NCBI GenBank assembly: GCA_007116685.1
Contig: SKIC01000114.1
Location: forward strand, 1-10,140
Length of the DNA stretch: 10,140 nucleotides
Direction: 5' to 3'
From: Balneolales bacterium
Lineage (GTDB): Bacteria; Bacteroidota; Rhodothermia; Balneolales; Natronogracilivirgulaceae
Shown: positions 1-6,305 of the stretch, piece after piece
Layout: the number at the start of each line of letters is the position of its first letter
Position numbering within the stretch: position 1 is the first letter of the stretch
Translations under genes and position numbers: made by a program
Notes under the pieces: model-generated
Told to the model about the DNA's origin: nothing
Databases searched by the model: none
What the model saw: only the letters and a program-made list of their open reading frames with translations

Positions 1-1183
1 TCACCCATTGCCACAATTCCTTGAAACTTGGCTCTTTTCCATACATCAACATAGCAGTGGCAAAGATTTTGCCTGCAACGATGCGGAAAACGTGAACCGT
101 GAAAGCCAGTAAAACTACAGCAACGGCAACCTCCCACCAGGCGACGTCGGTCAGAATCATTCGGGCGGGCAAAACGGCTGGAGACGTAATCGGAAACATG
201 CCCAGAATAACCATCGGGAGGCTGTTTGGGTTGATTAAGGCTAAAGCTGCAATCATCACCGGAAGTAGCGGGAAGAACATAAGTGCAGCACGTTCTGAAG
301 AATTCGGATCATCAATCGTGGATGCCACTCCAGCCAGAAAGGCGTTCCACATCAAAATTCCCAATAAGGCCAGTATCAGAAATACGAGAATATGACCCAA
401 ATTCAGAAAAGATAGATACGCAATCCAATCGGTACCAAAGAAATAGCTGAGCAGTAACAATCCGAACACACTTAATCCGGAATACAGACACACTTTGACC
501 AATCCGAGAAGTGTAATTCCGAGAATTTTCCCATCTATCCACATTTGCGGAGTTATTACGGAAAGCATCATCTCGGTCATACGCGATGTTTTTTCGCCTG
601 TGATGGCCGTGAATTGATAGGCAAATCCCAGAAAAACACTCATAAACAACAACCCGATAATCACTATAGCAGCGATGGATTCCGCCCGCCGGCTTTCCGG
701 ACTTGCACGCAGTTCGTCCACTTGCCAATTAATCCCGGCTTGCAATTTTTCCCAATCGTTGCTGTCGAGATTTACGGATGCCAGACGGTGCGCTATCGTC
801 AATTCTGAAATCCGGCTGCGCAGCATTTCCAGCCAGACGCCATCACGGGCAGTAATTAGTTGTATTTCAAACGGTGATTCTGGAATCAGAATGGCATTTA
901 TTTCTCCATTATCTAATGATTCCCGGCTTATGGCCAATTCGTTCGAACTTATCGTGGAAACCAAGAGCCTTTCCGTTTGTAGTTCTTCGGCGCTTATATA
1001 ATCATTAGAAATCAAATGCACTGAGCGCATTTCTTCCGGTGAGCTGGTAATCCAAGTGACCGCAAAAAAACCAAGAGCACCAAATACAATCATATAGAAC
1101 AAGCCCTTGATTTCGTCTTTAATCTTATAAAACCGATTGAATTCCCATTTGGCAACCTGCCATGTCCCTTTAAAATTTGTCAT
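1..1183 (-). CDS. ABC-2 family permease (NatB-like), 3' end cut by window edge
   Basis: This is the membrane half of an ABC exporter, the partner of the ATPase encoded just upstream. I translated 394 residues before the window edge. One hydrophobic segment lies at about residues 26-47. A large presumably extracytoplasmic domain follows (about 48-168), then a cluster of membrane segments between about 169 and 368. The stretch GEKTSRMTEMMLSVITPQ (about 196-213) right after the second membrane segment is typical of NatB-type permeases (ABC2_membrane_3 family). The last visible residues, YGKEPSFKELWQWV, look like the family's C-terminus, so only a few residues are probably missing. The start ATG (1183-1181) overlaps the ATPase stop as ATGA and has a strong Shine-Dalgarno. 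The substrate cannot be told; NatAB of Bacillus exports sodium, but close family members differ. Confidence 0.88.
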   Translation of the reverse strand, partial: MTNFKGTWQVAKWEFNRFYKIKDEIKGLFYMIVFGALGFFAVTWITSSPEEMRSVHLISNDYISAEELQTERLLVSTISSNELAISRESLDNGEINAILIPESPFEIQLITARDGVWLEMLRSRISELTIAHRLASVNLDSNDWEKLQAGINWQVDELRASPESRRAESIAAIVIIGLLFMSVFLGFAYQFTAITGEKTSRMTEMMLSVITPQMWIDGKILGITLLGLVKVCLYSGLSVFGLLLLSYFFGTDWIAYLSFLNLGHILVFLILALLGILMWNAFLAGVASTIDDPNSSERAALMFFPLLPVMIAALALINPNSLPMVILGMFPITSPAVLPARMILTDVAWWEVAVAVVLLAFTVHVFRIVAGKIFATAMLMYGKEPSFKELWQWV

Positions 1184-2100
1184 GATGCATCCTCCTCAAC
1201 TTTGGAAAACGTATCTACAAATATTTCGTGCAAGCTGGCTTGCTCCATGCTCAGACTGGCAACAGACCCAATTTTTGGCAAATTGGAAAGTAATTCGTCC
1301 ATAGAACCTGTAGATGGCAATAATATTTCAGCAGAATTATCTGTGATTTTTGCAGTGTAATCTACCAGATGTTTCGAGAACGCCTCACTTTTTGGCGGCT
1401 GCTCAAAATGCACCATGAGTTTTCGCTGCTGATGAGCATTTTTCTGGATTTCCTCCCACGAACCTGACATCACGGCCTGACCTTTTCTGAGCAAAACGAT
1501 ACGATCGGCAATGCGCTGTATGAGCTGTAAATGATGAGCACTGATGAGGATGGTCATTCCATTGTCCCGCAATTCTCTGATTACTTTTGAAAACAATTCT
1601 TGATTTATGGGATCAAAACCGGAAAACGGCTCATCCAAAATGGCAAGAATCGGCTCATGGAGAATGCTTGAGATGAACTGCACTTTTTGTTGATTTCCTT
1701 TTGAAAGCGAGCTCAGTTTTTCCAAAGCGCGATCTTTTAGTGAAAATCGATCCAACCAGGAAATGGCTTTTTCTTTTGCATCCTGACGCTCCAAACCGCG
1801 AAGAGTTCCCAAATAAATCAGTGTTTTGATGATGGGCATATCCGTATACAACCCGCGTTCTTCGGGGAGATAGCCAATGCGGCTAATATCGACTTGGCGA
1901 TTTCCGCTGAATGGAGAGGCAAACGTGATGGAACCGGAATCGGGCTGAATAATACCCGTAATCATACGGAGCGTAGTAGTTTTCCCGGCGCCATTTGGTC
2001 CTAGAAGTGCGAGAATCTCTCCCTGTTTCACATCAAACGCCAAATCCTGAACAGCAACAGCCGAATCGAATCGCTTGACAAGGTTATTTATGTGGAGCAT
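1180..2100 (-). CDS. ABC transporter ATP-binding protein (NatA-like)
   Basis: This is the cytoplasmic ATPase that powers the downstream permease. It has Walker A GPNGAGKT at residues 34-41, the NatA-type LPEERGLY segment at 78-85 in the Q-loop region, signature LSKGNQQK at 132-139, Walker B ending ILDEP with D156-E157, a D-loop SGFD, and the H-loop histidine near 189 (ISAHH). Residues from about 225 to 306 form the extra C-terminal domain common after this subfamily (DUF4162-like). The length of 306 residues is normal. The ATG at 2100 gives the usual start, MLHINNLVKRF; no clear Shine-Dalgarno precedes it. The gene overlaps the permease by 4 bases, so the two form an operon. An efflux role is inferred from the family; the substrate is unknown. 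Confidence 0.92.
   Translation of the reverse strand: MLHINNLVKRFDSAVAVQDLAFDVKQGEILALLGPNGAGKTTTLRMITGIIQPDSGSITFASPFSGNRQVDISRIGYLPEERGLYTDMPIIKTLIYLGTLRGLERQDAKEKAISWLDRFSLKDRALEKLSSLSKGNQQKVQFISSILHEPILAILDEPFSGFDPINQELFSKVIRELRDNGMTILISAHHLQLIQRIADRIVLLRKGQAVMSGSWEEIQKNAHQQRKLMVHFEQPPKSEAFSKHLVDYTAKITDNSAEILLPSTGSMDELLSNLPKIGSVASLSMEQASLHEIFVDTFSKVEEDAS
1191..1197 (-). promoter_or_regulatory. Shine-Dalgarno of the ABC permease, inside the ATPase gene
   Basis: On the minus strand GAGGAGG lies 7 bases before the permease ATG at 1183. It lies within the last codons of the ATPase gene. It is the best ribosome-binding site in the window and fixes the permease start. Together with the ATGA overlap it suggests coupled translation of the two subunits. 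Confidence 0.7.
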
Positions 2101-2350
2101 GTAAAAGGGATGTTATTGAAGTTTGGTTTTGGCTATAAAATGAGAATCCTCAAGATTTTTGTTCTATTGTGGAGGAAGTCTAAATCATTGAGAAGTAGGC
2201 AAGTGGAACGTAATATCGAAAAAGAGACAGGAAAGTTATAGGTACTACTCGATTTTTTTGAAGTTTATCTAGTTGTCCGGTTAAAGCTTATTTAAATAAA
2301 AGCCACTTTCTTTAAATAGTATCAGTGCTTATTTAAGTTTTTTGGGGGGC
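2101..2350. other. Intergenic region upstream of the ABC operon
   Basis: This is 250 bases between the ABC operon and the histidine kinase gene, both on the minus strand. I see no convincing coding frame and no promoter that clearly matches TTG-N17-23-TAnnTTTG. The half nearest the kinase gene is dominated by AT-rich palindromes, listed separately. The ABC promoter should lie here but I cannot place it. Confidence 0.6.
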
Positions 2351-2359
2351 TTAAATAAG
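2286..2359. repeat. Cluster of TTAAATAAG-type palindromic repeats at the kinase 3' end
   Basis: Four related AT-rich elements lie in 74 bases. They are GCTTATTTAA at 2286-2295, which is part of the perfect palindrome TTATTTAAATAA at 2288-2299; TTTAAATA at 2311-2318; CTTATTTAAG at 2328-2337; and its exact inverse CTTAAATAAG at 2350-2359. The last two form a perfect 10-bp stem around a 12-base loop that reads T6G6 on the plus strand. The kinase stop codon TAA (2353-2351) is inside this stem. It may act as a 3' end or terminator hairpin, but no T-run follows on the minus strand. Tandem regulator sites are an alternative. Confidence 0.55.
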
Positions 2360-3298
2360 GGTGTTTGAAGAGCGTTTTTTATCAGCCGGAACGGGAACTT
2401 CAATCCTAATTTTTGTCCCTTTTTCCAAAGCAGAATCAATCCACATTCTGCCATCTAGACTTTTGGTAACAAAATAGGCCTTGGTTAGTCCTACGCCACC
2501 GCCCATGGTGCGGATTTGATCTCTTACATTGCTTCCGCGGAACCCATATTTCACCACATCTTTAATTTCACTTTCCGGAATGCCGTGGCCATTGTCTTCT
2601 ATATTGATACATAATTCTTCATTATTCTGATGAATTTCTGCGGAAATGGTTCCACCACGTGGGGTGTACTTTCTGGCATTAGCTAGCAGGTCACGAATTA
2701 CGTCTTTTAATGCCAGGGGCATGATTATATGATTACTATGCTCAGCATTAACTTCAAATTGAATCAGATAATCGTTGTCTGTCTTTTCTTCAGGATTGTC
2801 GACAATTCTATATTTACCACGGCTGTTTTTTGCTACGGCATCGAAGAATAAATCAAAATCCTTCTTAAACTCTTCGATTGAGAAGGATAACCATTTGCCG
2901 AGCTCTGAATTTCCTCTTTGCATTTCTTCAATGCGCAGATTGAAAATTTGAAGGATGTGTTCGATAACCCCTTGAAATTTTTGACCTGCATCGTTTTTGA
3001 GATAGATTTTTGAATTCTCAACAGCTGTTAGAATCTCAAGATTTAACTGCTCAACATACCTATCATTTAACAAATTGGAGTGTTTGCTGGTTATGGTTCT
3101 TCCAGCCTGATGCAGGCTGCTTAGTGCTTTTTCCACCAATTCCGGCTTACCGGTGAGCTCTTCCAGTTCATACAAATTAGAAATTAGAACCGAGAAGATA
3201 TTTATCAATGAATGCATCTCAAATCGAAGCATTTTTTCATCATCAAGCGGAAGCGAAGTGTTAATCTCCATGGTAGAATTTGTAAAACCCAACATCAT
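2351..3298 (-). CDS. Soluble sensor histidine kinase (orphan)
   Basis: This is a predicted cytoplasmic histidine kinase of 315 residues with no membrane segment and no recognisable PAS, GAF or receiver domain. In the numbering that begins one codon earlier, at the TTG at 3301, the likely phospho-acceptor is His30 in RFEMHSLINIFSVL. A mostly helical region of about 150 residues follows, then a GHKL ATPase domain with N-box DLLANARKYTPRGG (204-217), G1 box DNGHGIP (236-242) and G2 box GGGVGL (267-272). The TTG at 3301 is an unlikely start. The ATG at 3298 has GGAG (minus strand, 3306-3309) 7 bases upstream and is preferred; the ATG at 3295 is also possible. No response regulator is encoded nearby, so its partner and signal are unknown. 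The stop codon is inside a hairpin. Confidence 0.85.
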   Translation of the reverse strand: MMLGFTNSTMEINTSLPLDDEKMLRFEMHSLINIFSVLISNLYELEELTGKPELVEKALSSLHQAGRTITSKHSNLLNDRYVEQLNLEILTAVENSKIYLKNDAGQKFQGVIEHILQIFNLRIEEMQRGNSELGKWLSFSIEEFKKDFDLFFDAVAKNSRGKYRIVDNPEEKTDNDYLIQFEVNAEHSNHIIMPLALKDVIRDLLANARKYTPRGGTISAEIHQNNEELCINIEDNGHGIPESEIKDVVKYGFRGSNVRDQIRTMGGGVGLTKAYFVTKSLDGRMWIDSALEKGTKIRIEVPVPADKKRSSNTLI

Positions 3299-3305
3299 CA
3301 AATAA

Positions 3306-3309
3306 CTCC
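3306..3309 (-). promoter_or_regulatory. Ribosome-binding site deciding the kinase start
   Basis: GGAG on the minus strand is 7 bases from the ATG at 3298, 10 from the ATG at 3295 and only 4 from the TTG at 3301. The spacing favours 3298. Confidence 0.45.
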
Positions 3310-3488
3310 GGATAATTTAAAAAATGAGACCAAAGTTTTATAAGGCAAAAGCAGAAAGTTCCGATATCATAGACAAGCTATTCGGATGTGATCACAATGA
3401 GCAGTTGCTTATATGATTATCTAAGCAGAGCAAGTTTTGTTACAAGTGTGGCTGAAAAAATCAAAAAATAATAATCATACCAGAGTGT

Positions 3489-4400
3489 CTACAAAACCAC
3501 CCTCCCCAACGCATCCGCAAATACCTCTGCTGACTTTGGGTCAAACCGTAACCATAATTCCGGTTCTATGATTTCTAATTCCATAATCACCCATTTACCA
3601 GCGGCGTTTCTGACCATATCTACACGTCCGTAAACCGGTTGGGAGGGGCATGCTGCCATGGCTTTTTCGGCGAGTTGGATTTGCTCGGGCAGGGCATCGT
3701 GGTGGTGTACGGTGCCGCCATGATCATCCTGCACGCGGAAATCGCCGGGCTTGGGCACTTTTCGTACGGCATGTGTTACGGTTCCATCAAAAACCATAAG
3801 CGTATCCTCGCCCGTAGTGCGTACATCCTCCAGAAAAGGCTGAACCAGGAAAGCGTGATTTTCTAATAAGGGTTGTACGATTTGGGAAATTTTAGGAGCA
3901 TTTTCTGTATTAACCAAGTAGGTATGCCATGCGCCGCCCGAAATACAAGGCTTGATAACGGCATGTGCCCAATCGTTTTCATCTAAAATTCGGGAAAGTT
4001 CCAGTTGAGATTTCTTTTCAACAAATACAGAAGGCACAATAGGTACACCGGATTTCTCCAAATCAGCGAGATAGTGCTTATCCATATTCCACCATATTAA
4101 ACCTGGGCTGTTCAAAACACGGGTTTTGGATTCTGTCTCTTTGAGCCAGGCAGAAAACTCATCAATACGCTCGTAATAATCCCATGTGGTACGAAAAACA
4201 ATCGCATCAAAAGTAGCCCAATCAACCTTAGGGTCTGCCCAATCAAGACGTTGCGAAGCAATGCCACGTTTTTCAAGAGCTTGCATTAGGAGATGATCGT
4301 CTTTTAAAATATTTCCCAAATACCAATCGTCTTCCCTAGCCTGTTTTGCAGTGTAGCGATGGTCTGTAAGTAGAGCGATAGAAGGTTTTTGCGCGGGCAT
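3489..4400 (-). CDS. ATP-grasp ligase, DcsG/RimK-like hypothetical
   Basis: This is a probable ATP-dependent carboxylate-amine ligase of the ATP-grasp fold; the substrate is unknown. It opens with a strand, KPSIALLTDHRY. The family segment DAIVFRTTWDYYERIDEF follows, then NMDKHYLADLEKSGVPIVPS, the ATP-binding strand AVIKPCISGGAWHTY, LVQPFLEDVRTTGEDTLMVF, and the metal-site segment VIMELEIIEPELWLRF near the end. These resemble the cycloserine-pathway protein DcsG and a wide group of uncharacterised ATP-grasp proteins. The usual Asn of the E-x-N metal motif appears as E (ELE), which I believe is common in this subgroup. An ATG at 4460 would give 323 residues but overlap the upstream gene by 41 bases and add a tail unlike the fold. 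The ATG at 4400, 19 bases after the upstream stop, gives 303 residues and is preferred. It is likely co-transcribed with the lipoprotein gene. Confidence 0.82.
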   Translation of the reverse strand: MPAQKPSIALLTDHRYTAKQAREDDWYLGNILKDDHLLMQALEKRGIASQRLDWADPKVDWATFDAIVFRTTWDYYERIDEFSAWLKETESKTRVLNSPGLIWWNMDKHYLADLEKSGVPIVPSVFVEKKSQLELSRILDENDWAHAVIKPCISGGAWHTYLVNTENAPKISQIVQPLLENHAFLVQPFLEDVRTTGEDTLMVFDGTVTHAVRKVPKPGDFRVQDDHGGTVHHHDALPEQIQLAEKAMAACPSQPVYGRVDMVRNAAGKWVIMELEIIEPELWLRFDPKSAEVFADALGRVVL

Positions 4401-4419
4401 ATATGTATGAAAGAGTTTT

Positions 4420-5217
4420 TTATTCGTAGGCAAAGACATACAAGCGATTGAGGCGATCATTCACAAGATAAATACGATTATTTGCCAAGTCGCCGGCGAT
4501 GCCTTCAAATTTATCTATAAAAAGGGGGTAGGTCCGAAGGGGAGTTAATTTCTGATCTGTGACAACAAGTTTCTTAGAATCATCACTCAGAAACCATATT
4601 TCATCGCCAATAGGATCGTAATACAAGCCACTCAAATCCCCCATAAAAAATTCTCCGCTAAAATTGATATCCACTTCCCGGATGAGGTCAAAATCATTGG
4701 TGGTATCAAATTCAAAAAAACGCCTTGGGTTTTTCTCATTTACTACATAGACGTGATCGTTATGGGGATTCCAGGTGATTCCCTCAAGGCCATCATTGAT
4801 ATTTTGATTAGGGACGAAAACTTCAAACTCTTGTAAAACTTCACCCTCTGTAGTGAGTTGAATTACTTTGCGCAGTCTTTCTTCCACAATCCAAAGTGTA
4901 CCATCGTTGGGATTCATGGTAATGCCTTCCATATCATCGCCGGCATAAGCGGACAAAACACCCAAAACAGTACCCGTTAAACTAATTTTATGAATATGAC
5001 CTCCGGGGTCATCACTTACCGTCCATAAAAAATCTCCGGATTTATCCATTACCAATCCAGAGGGGTCATTAATGGCAAGCGGGAAGCTTTCTATAAGTGT
5101 TAATTCCGGGGCTGGGCCATTCCCATTGCCATCAATATCATCATTACAGGCAGTTAAGAGAAGTAATGAAATAGAAAAGAAACTGAGAAGAATAAATGGT
5201 CCTTTAGAAACGGGCAT
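4420..5217 (-). CDS. SdiA-regulated-type (YjiK-like) beta-propeller lipoprotein
   Basis: This is a predicted lipid-anchored envelope protein of 265 residues. Residues 1-23 are a signal peptide with a hydrophobic core and a lipobox ending LLTAC, so Cys24 is the likely lipidation site. The following NDDID is acidic, which resembles the surface-export signal of Bacteroidota lipoproteins; surface display is inferred. The mature part has five repeats of the form (E/S)GxxxxPxxxxLWxVxDD, at about residues 51-79, 95-122, 143-171, 194-221 and 236-264, as expected for a beta-propeller of the SdiA-regulated (YjiK, PF06977) or NHL type. The family's biochemical role is not established; ligand binding or a structural role is possible. 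It is the first gene of a likely two-gene unit with the ATP-grasp gene and has a good promoter candidate about 60 bases upstream. Confidence 0.85.
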   Translation of the reverse strand: MPVSKGPFILLSFFSISLLLLTACNDDIDGNGNGPAPELTLIESFPLAINDPSGLVMDKSGDFLWTVSDDPGGHIHKISLTGTVLGVLSAYAGDDMEGITMNPNDGTLWIVEERLRKVIQLTTEGEVLQEFEVFVPNQNINDGLEGITWNPHNDHVYVVNEKNPRRFFEFDTTNDFDLIREVDINFSGEFFMGDLSGLYYDPIGDEIWFLSDDSKKLVVTDQKLTPLRTYPLFIDKFEGIAGDLANNRIYLVNDRLNRLYVFAYE

Positions 5218-5278
5218 GTAGAATTTTGTGGATGATTGATTAAACGCAACTCATTTAAGCGTGCACTTACACTTGAGA

Positions 5279-5306
5279 CAAAAGTAAGGGATTTTCCTTA
5301 ATACAA
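5279..5306 (-). promoter_or_regulatory. Bacteroidota-type promoter for the lipoprotein/ATP-grasp unit
   Basis: On the minus strand TTG (5306-5304), 17 bases, then TACTTTTG (5286-5279) matches the Bacteroidota primary-sigma form TTG-N17-23-TAnnTTTG exactly. Transcription would begin near 5270-5275, giving a leader of roughly 55 bases before the ATG at 5217. No experiment supports it here; the short motif and good position are the only evidence. Confidence 0.5.
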
Positions 5307-5388
5307 TGTAATCAAAGGATAAATATTGGCTGAATATCTGTCCAAAACGATTTCTTATGTAACGTTGATTATTAAAAAAATCTGGAAA

Positions 5389-5506
5389 TTTGACGCCTGA
5401 GCATGAATGCCCAGGCTATGGATCTGTGCGCCATTGGCGTAACCGTGTCTTCGCCGTCGCGAAGACTGAAGAATACTACATTAGCGACTTATAACTCTTT
5501 GACGCC
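5389..5506. repeat. 9-bp direct repeats flanking a stem-loop cluster
   Basis: TTTGACGCC occurs at 5389-5397 and 5498-5506. Between and partly overlapping the copies lie three stem-loops: GCCTG-a-GCAT paired with ATGC-c-CAGGC (5395-5416, one mismatch), CGCC paired with GGCG around ATT (5429-5439), and a perfect GTCTTCGC/GCGAAGAC stem with a four-base CGTC loop (5447-5466). The direct repeats could be a target-site duplication or part of the repeat unit. Confidence 0.45.
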
Positions 5507-5507
5507 A

Positions 5508-5537
5508 CCTAATTGGACTTTTCAGAATTTAATTAGG
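5508..5537. repeat. Inverted repeat CCTAATT/AATTAGG
   Basis: CCTAATT at 5508-5514 and its exact inverse AATTAGG at 5531-5537 form a 7-bp stem with a 16-base loop. It is immediately followed by the inner GGACAG of the right end of the palindromic element, so it appears to be part of the same structure. Confidence 0.4.
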
Positions 5538-5562
5538 ACAGCTCTGATATTGGCTGAATATC

Positions 5563-5750
5563 AATGAATTCAAATGAGAGGCTGTGATTATCCAACGAAT
5601 ATGCCAATTCTTAGTCTCTTTAACTTTAGCGAGAATTTGATTCAAATGCTCAATCAGCCTGAACCTCAAGACTAACACCAATTTCTGAATAATCTTCTTG
5701 CTTCCTATGCCTGCTGCCAATAATTTCAGAACCAAAGTAACCAAACGTGA
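5563..5750 (-). pseudogene. Possible decayed four-helix-bundle (S23/TIGR02436-type) protein gene
   Basis: No intact gene is here, but two minus-strand frames carry fragments in the order expected for a four-helix-bundle protein. One frame reads VTLVLKLLAAGIGS (about 5744-5700), comparable to the LLRSGTSIGAN segment of the family. A second frame reads RKQEDYSEIGVSLEVQAD and then a stop (about 5705-5650), comparable to SKKDFxxKxGISLKEA. The first frame then reads KVKETKNWHIRWIITASHL (about 5626-5570), comparable to EARETxYWLRLLxAS. Frame changes and loss of the N-terminus at the pyrR boundary make it non-functional. An open frame of 71 codons exists at 5529-5744 but begins with TTG and has no ribosome-binding site. 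The family match is from memory and is tentative. Confidence 0.35.
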
Positions 5751-5756
5751 GGCAAG

Positions 5757-6305
5757 GTGCAGGCTGCCGAAATTTTAACAGACGAACAGTACGGTAAGAT
5801 TATAAACCGACTGGCCCATCAAATTGTGGAGCCCTATGATGATGTTGCCTCTTTAGCTCTTGTAGGTATGCAACGCAGGGGCGTTTTTTTGGCCAAAATG
5901 CTTCAGGAGCGTATTCATCATTTTTATAATCACAAACTCCCCCTGGGTGTTTTGGATGTTACTTTCTACCGGGATGATTTTCGTACTAAGCTGAAAATGC
6001 CCACTGTTCAGGTTACCGAAATCCCTTTCGATTTAACAGAAAAACATGTGGTTTTGGTGGATGATGTGCTCTACACAGGGCGAACCATCCGGGCTGCTAT
6101 GGATGCTTTGATGAGTTTCGGGCGTCCGGCAAGTATTAAAGCCTGTTGTTTAATTGATCGTGGCCACCGGGAATTACCCATTCAGGCTGATTACACAGGA
6201 ATGTTTGTTCCCACCTATCAAAACGAAGAAATTCAAGTGGAAGTGGCCGGCTTAGACGGCATAAACAGAGTTATGGTCATCCAAAAAGAAAGCGCAGAAA
6301 CGTGA
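5757..6305 (+). CDS. pyrR: PyrR: pyr operon regulator / uracil phosphoribosyltransferase
   Basis: PyrR binds UMP and, in Bacillus, attenuates pyr mRNA; many homologues also catalyse uracil + PRPP to UMP + PPi. The 182-residue product has the family core: SLALVGMQRRGVFLA (32-46), the conserved YRDDF (71-75), and the PRPP-binding loop VLVDDVLYTGRTIRAA (99-114). The length is normal. Translation begins at a GTG (5757), because an in-frame TGA lies at 5748-5750 and the next family residues follow directly; GAGG at 5749-5752 is a weak, close ribosome-binding site. The stop overlaps the pyrB start by 4 bases (GTGA). I see no convincing PyrR-binding loop or attenuator upstream, so the protein may act elsewhere or mainly as an enzyme. 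Confidence 0.93.
   Translation: MQAAEILTDEQYGKIINRLAHQIVEPYDDVASLALVGMQRRGVFLAKMLQERIHHFYNHKLPLGVLDVTFYRDDFRTKLKMPTVQVTEIPFDLTEKHVVLVDDVLYTGRTIRAAMDALMSFGRPASIKACCLIDRGHRELPIQADYTGMFVPTYQNEEIQVEVAGLDGINRVMVIQKESAET

Larger units (their letters stand above)
5323..5562. repeat. MITE/REP-like palindromic element bounded by 16-bp repeats
   Basis: ATATTGGCTGAATATC occurs identically at 5323-5338 and 5547-5562. The sequence is itself a hairpin (ATATT, five bases, AATAT). Just inside, CTGTCC (5338-5343) and GGACAG (5536-5541) are inverted, so each end reads hairpin then CTGTCC going inward. Several stem-loops lie in between. The middle (about 5391-5466) is visibly richer in G and C than the flanks. 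This organisation resembles a small non-autonomous element or a REP-type cluster; no transposase is present in the window. Confidence 0.5.
5218..5756. other. 539-base divergent intergenic region holding a repeat-element relic
   Basis: It separates the minus-strand lipoprotein unit from the plus-strand pyrR operon. From left to right it holds the lipoprotein promoter (5279-5306), a 240-bp palindrome-rich block bounded by a 16-bp repeat (5323-5562), and a probable decayed four-helix-bundle gene (5563-5750) that runs up to the pyrR start. No intact gene is convincing. A pyrR promoter could not be placed; the repeat block may have displaced or supplied it. Confidence 0.7.

Noticed and set aside
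99..1001. Several open frames on both strands over 99-1001
   Set aside because: They are shadows of the ABC permease, whose minus-strand frame reads continuously across the region with clear family motifs.
3331..3338. AAACTTTG (minus strand) as a -7 element for the kinase
   Set aside because: It lacks the first T of TAnnTTTG and no TTG lies at a suitable distance upstream.
3387..3396. TGTGATCACA palindrome upstream of the histidine kinase
   Set aside because: It resembles half-sites of CRP, but those need a 6-base spacer. A 10-bp palindrome is expected about ten times in a window of this size.
3420..3488. T-rich run after the ATP-grasp gene on the minus strand as an intrinsic terminator
   Set aside because: T-runs are present (complement of 3456-3472) but I could not find a stable hairpin before them.
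5576..5583. GAGAGGCT, resembling the end of the PyrR RNA-binding loop, upstream of pyrR
   Set aside because: The preceding UCC part of the consensus is absent, no fitting stem is seen, and the site is about 175 bases from pyrR within the probable gene remnant.
5529..5744. 71-codon minus-strand frame as an intact small gene
   Set aside because: It starts with TTG, has no ribosome-binding site, and its family-like fragments continue in another frame, which fits a remnant better.
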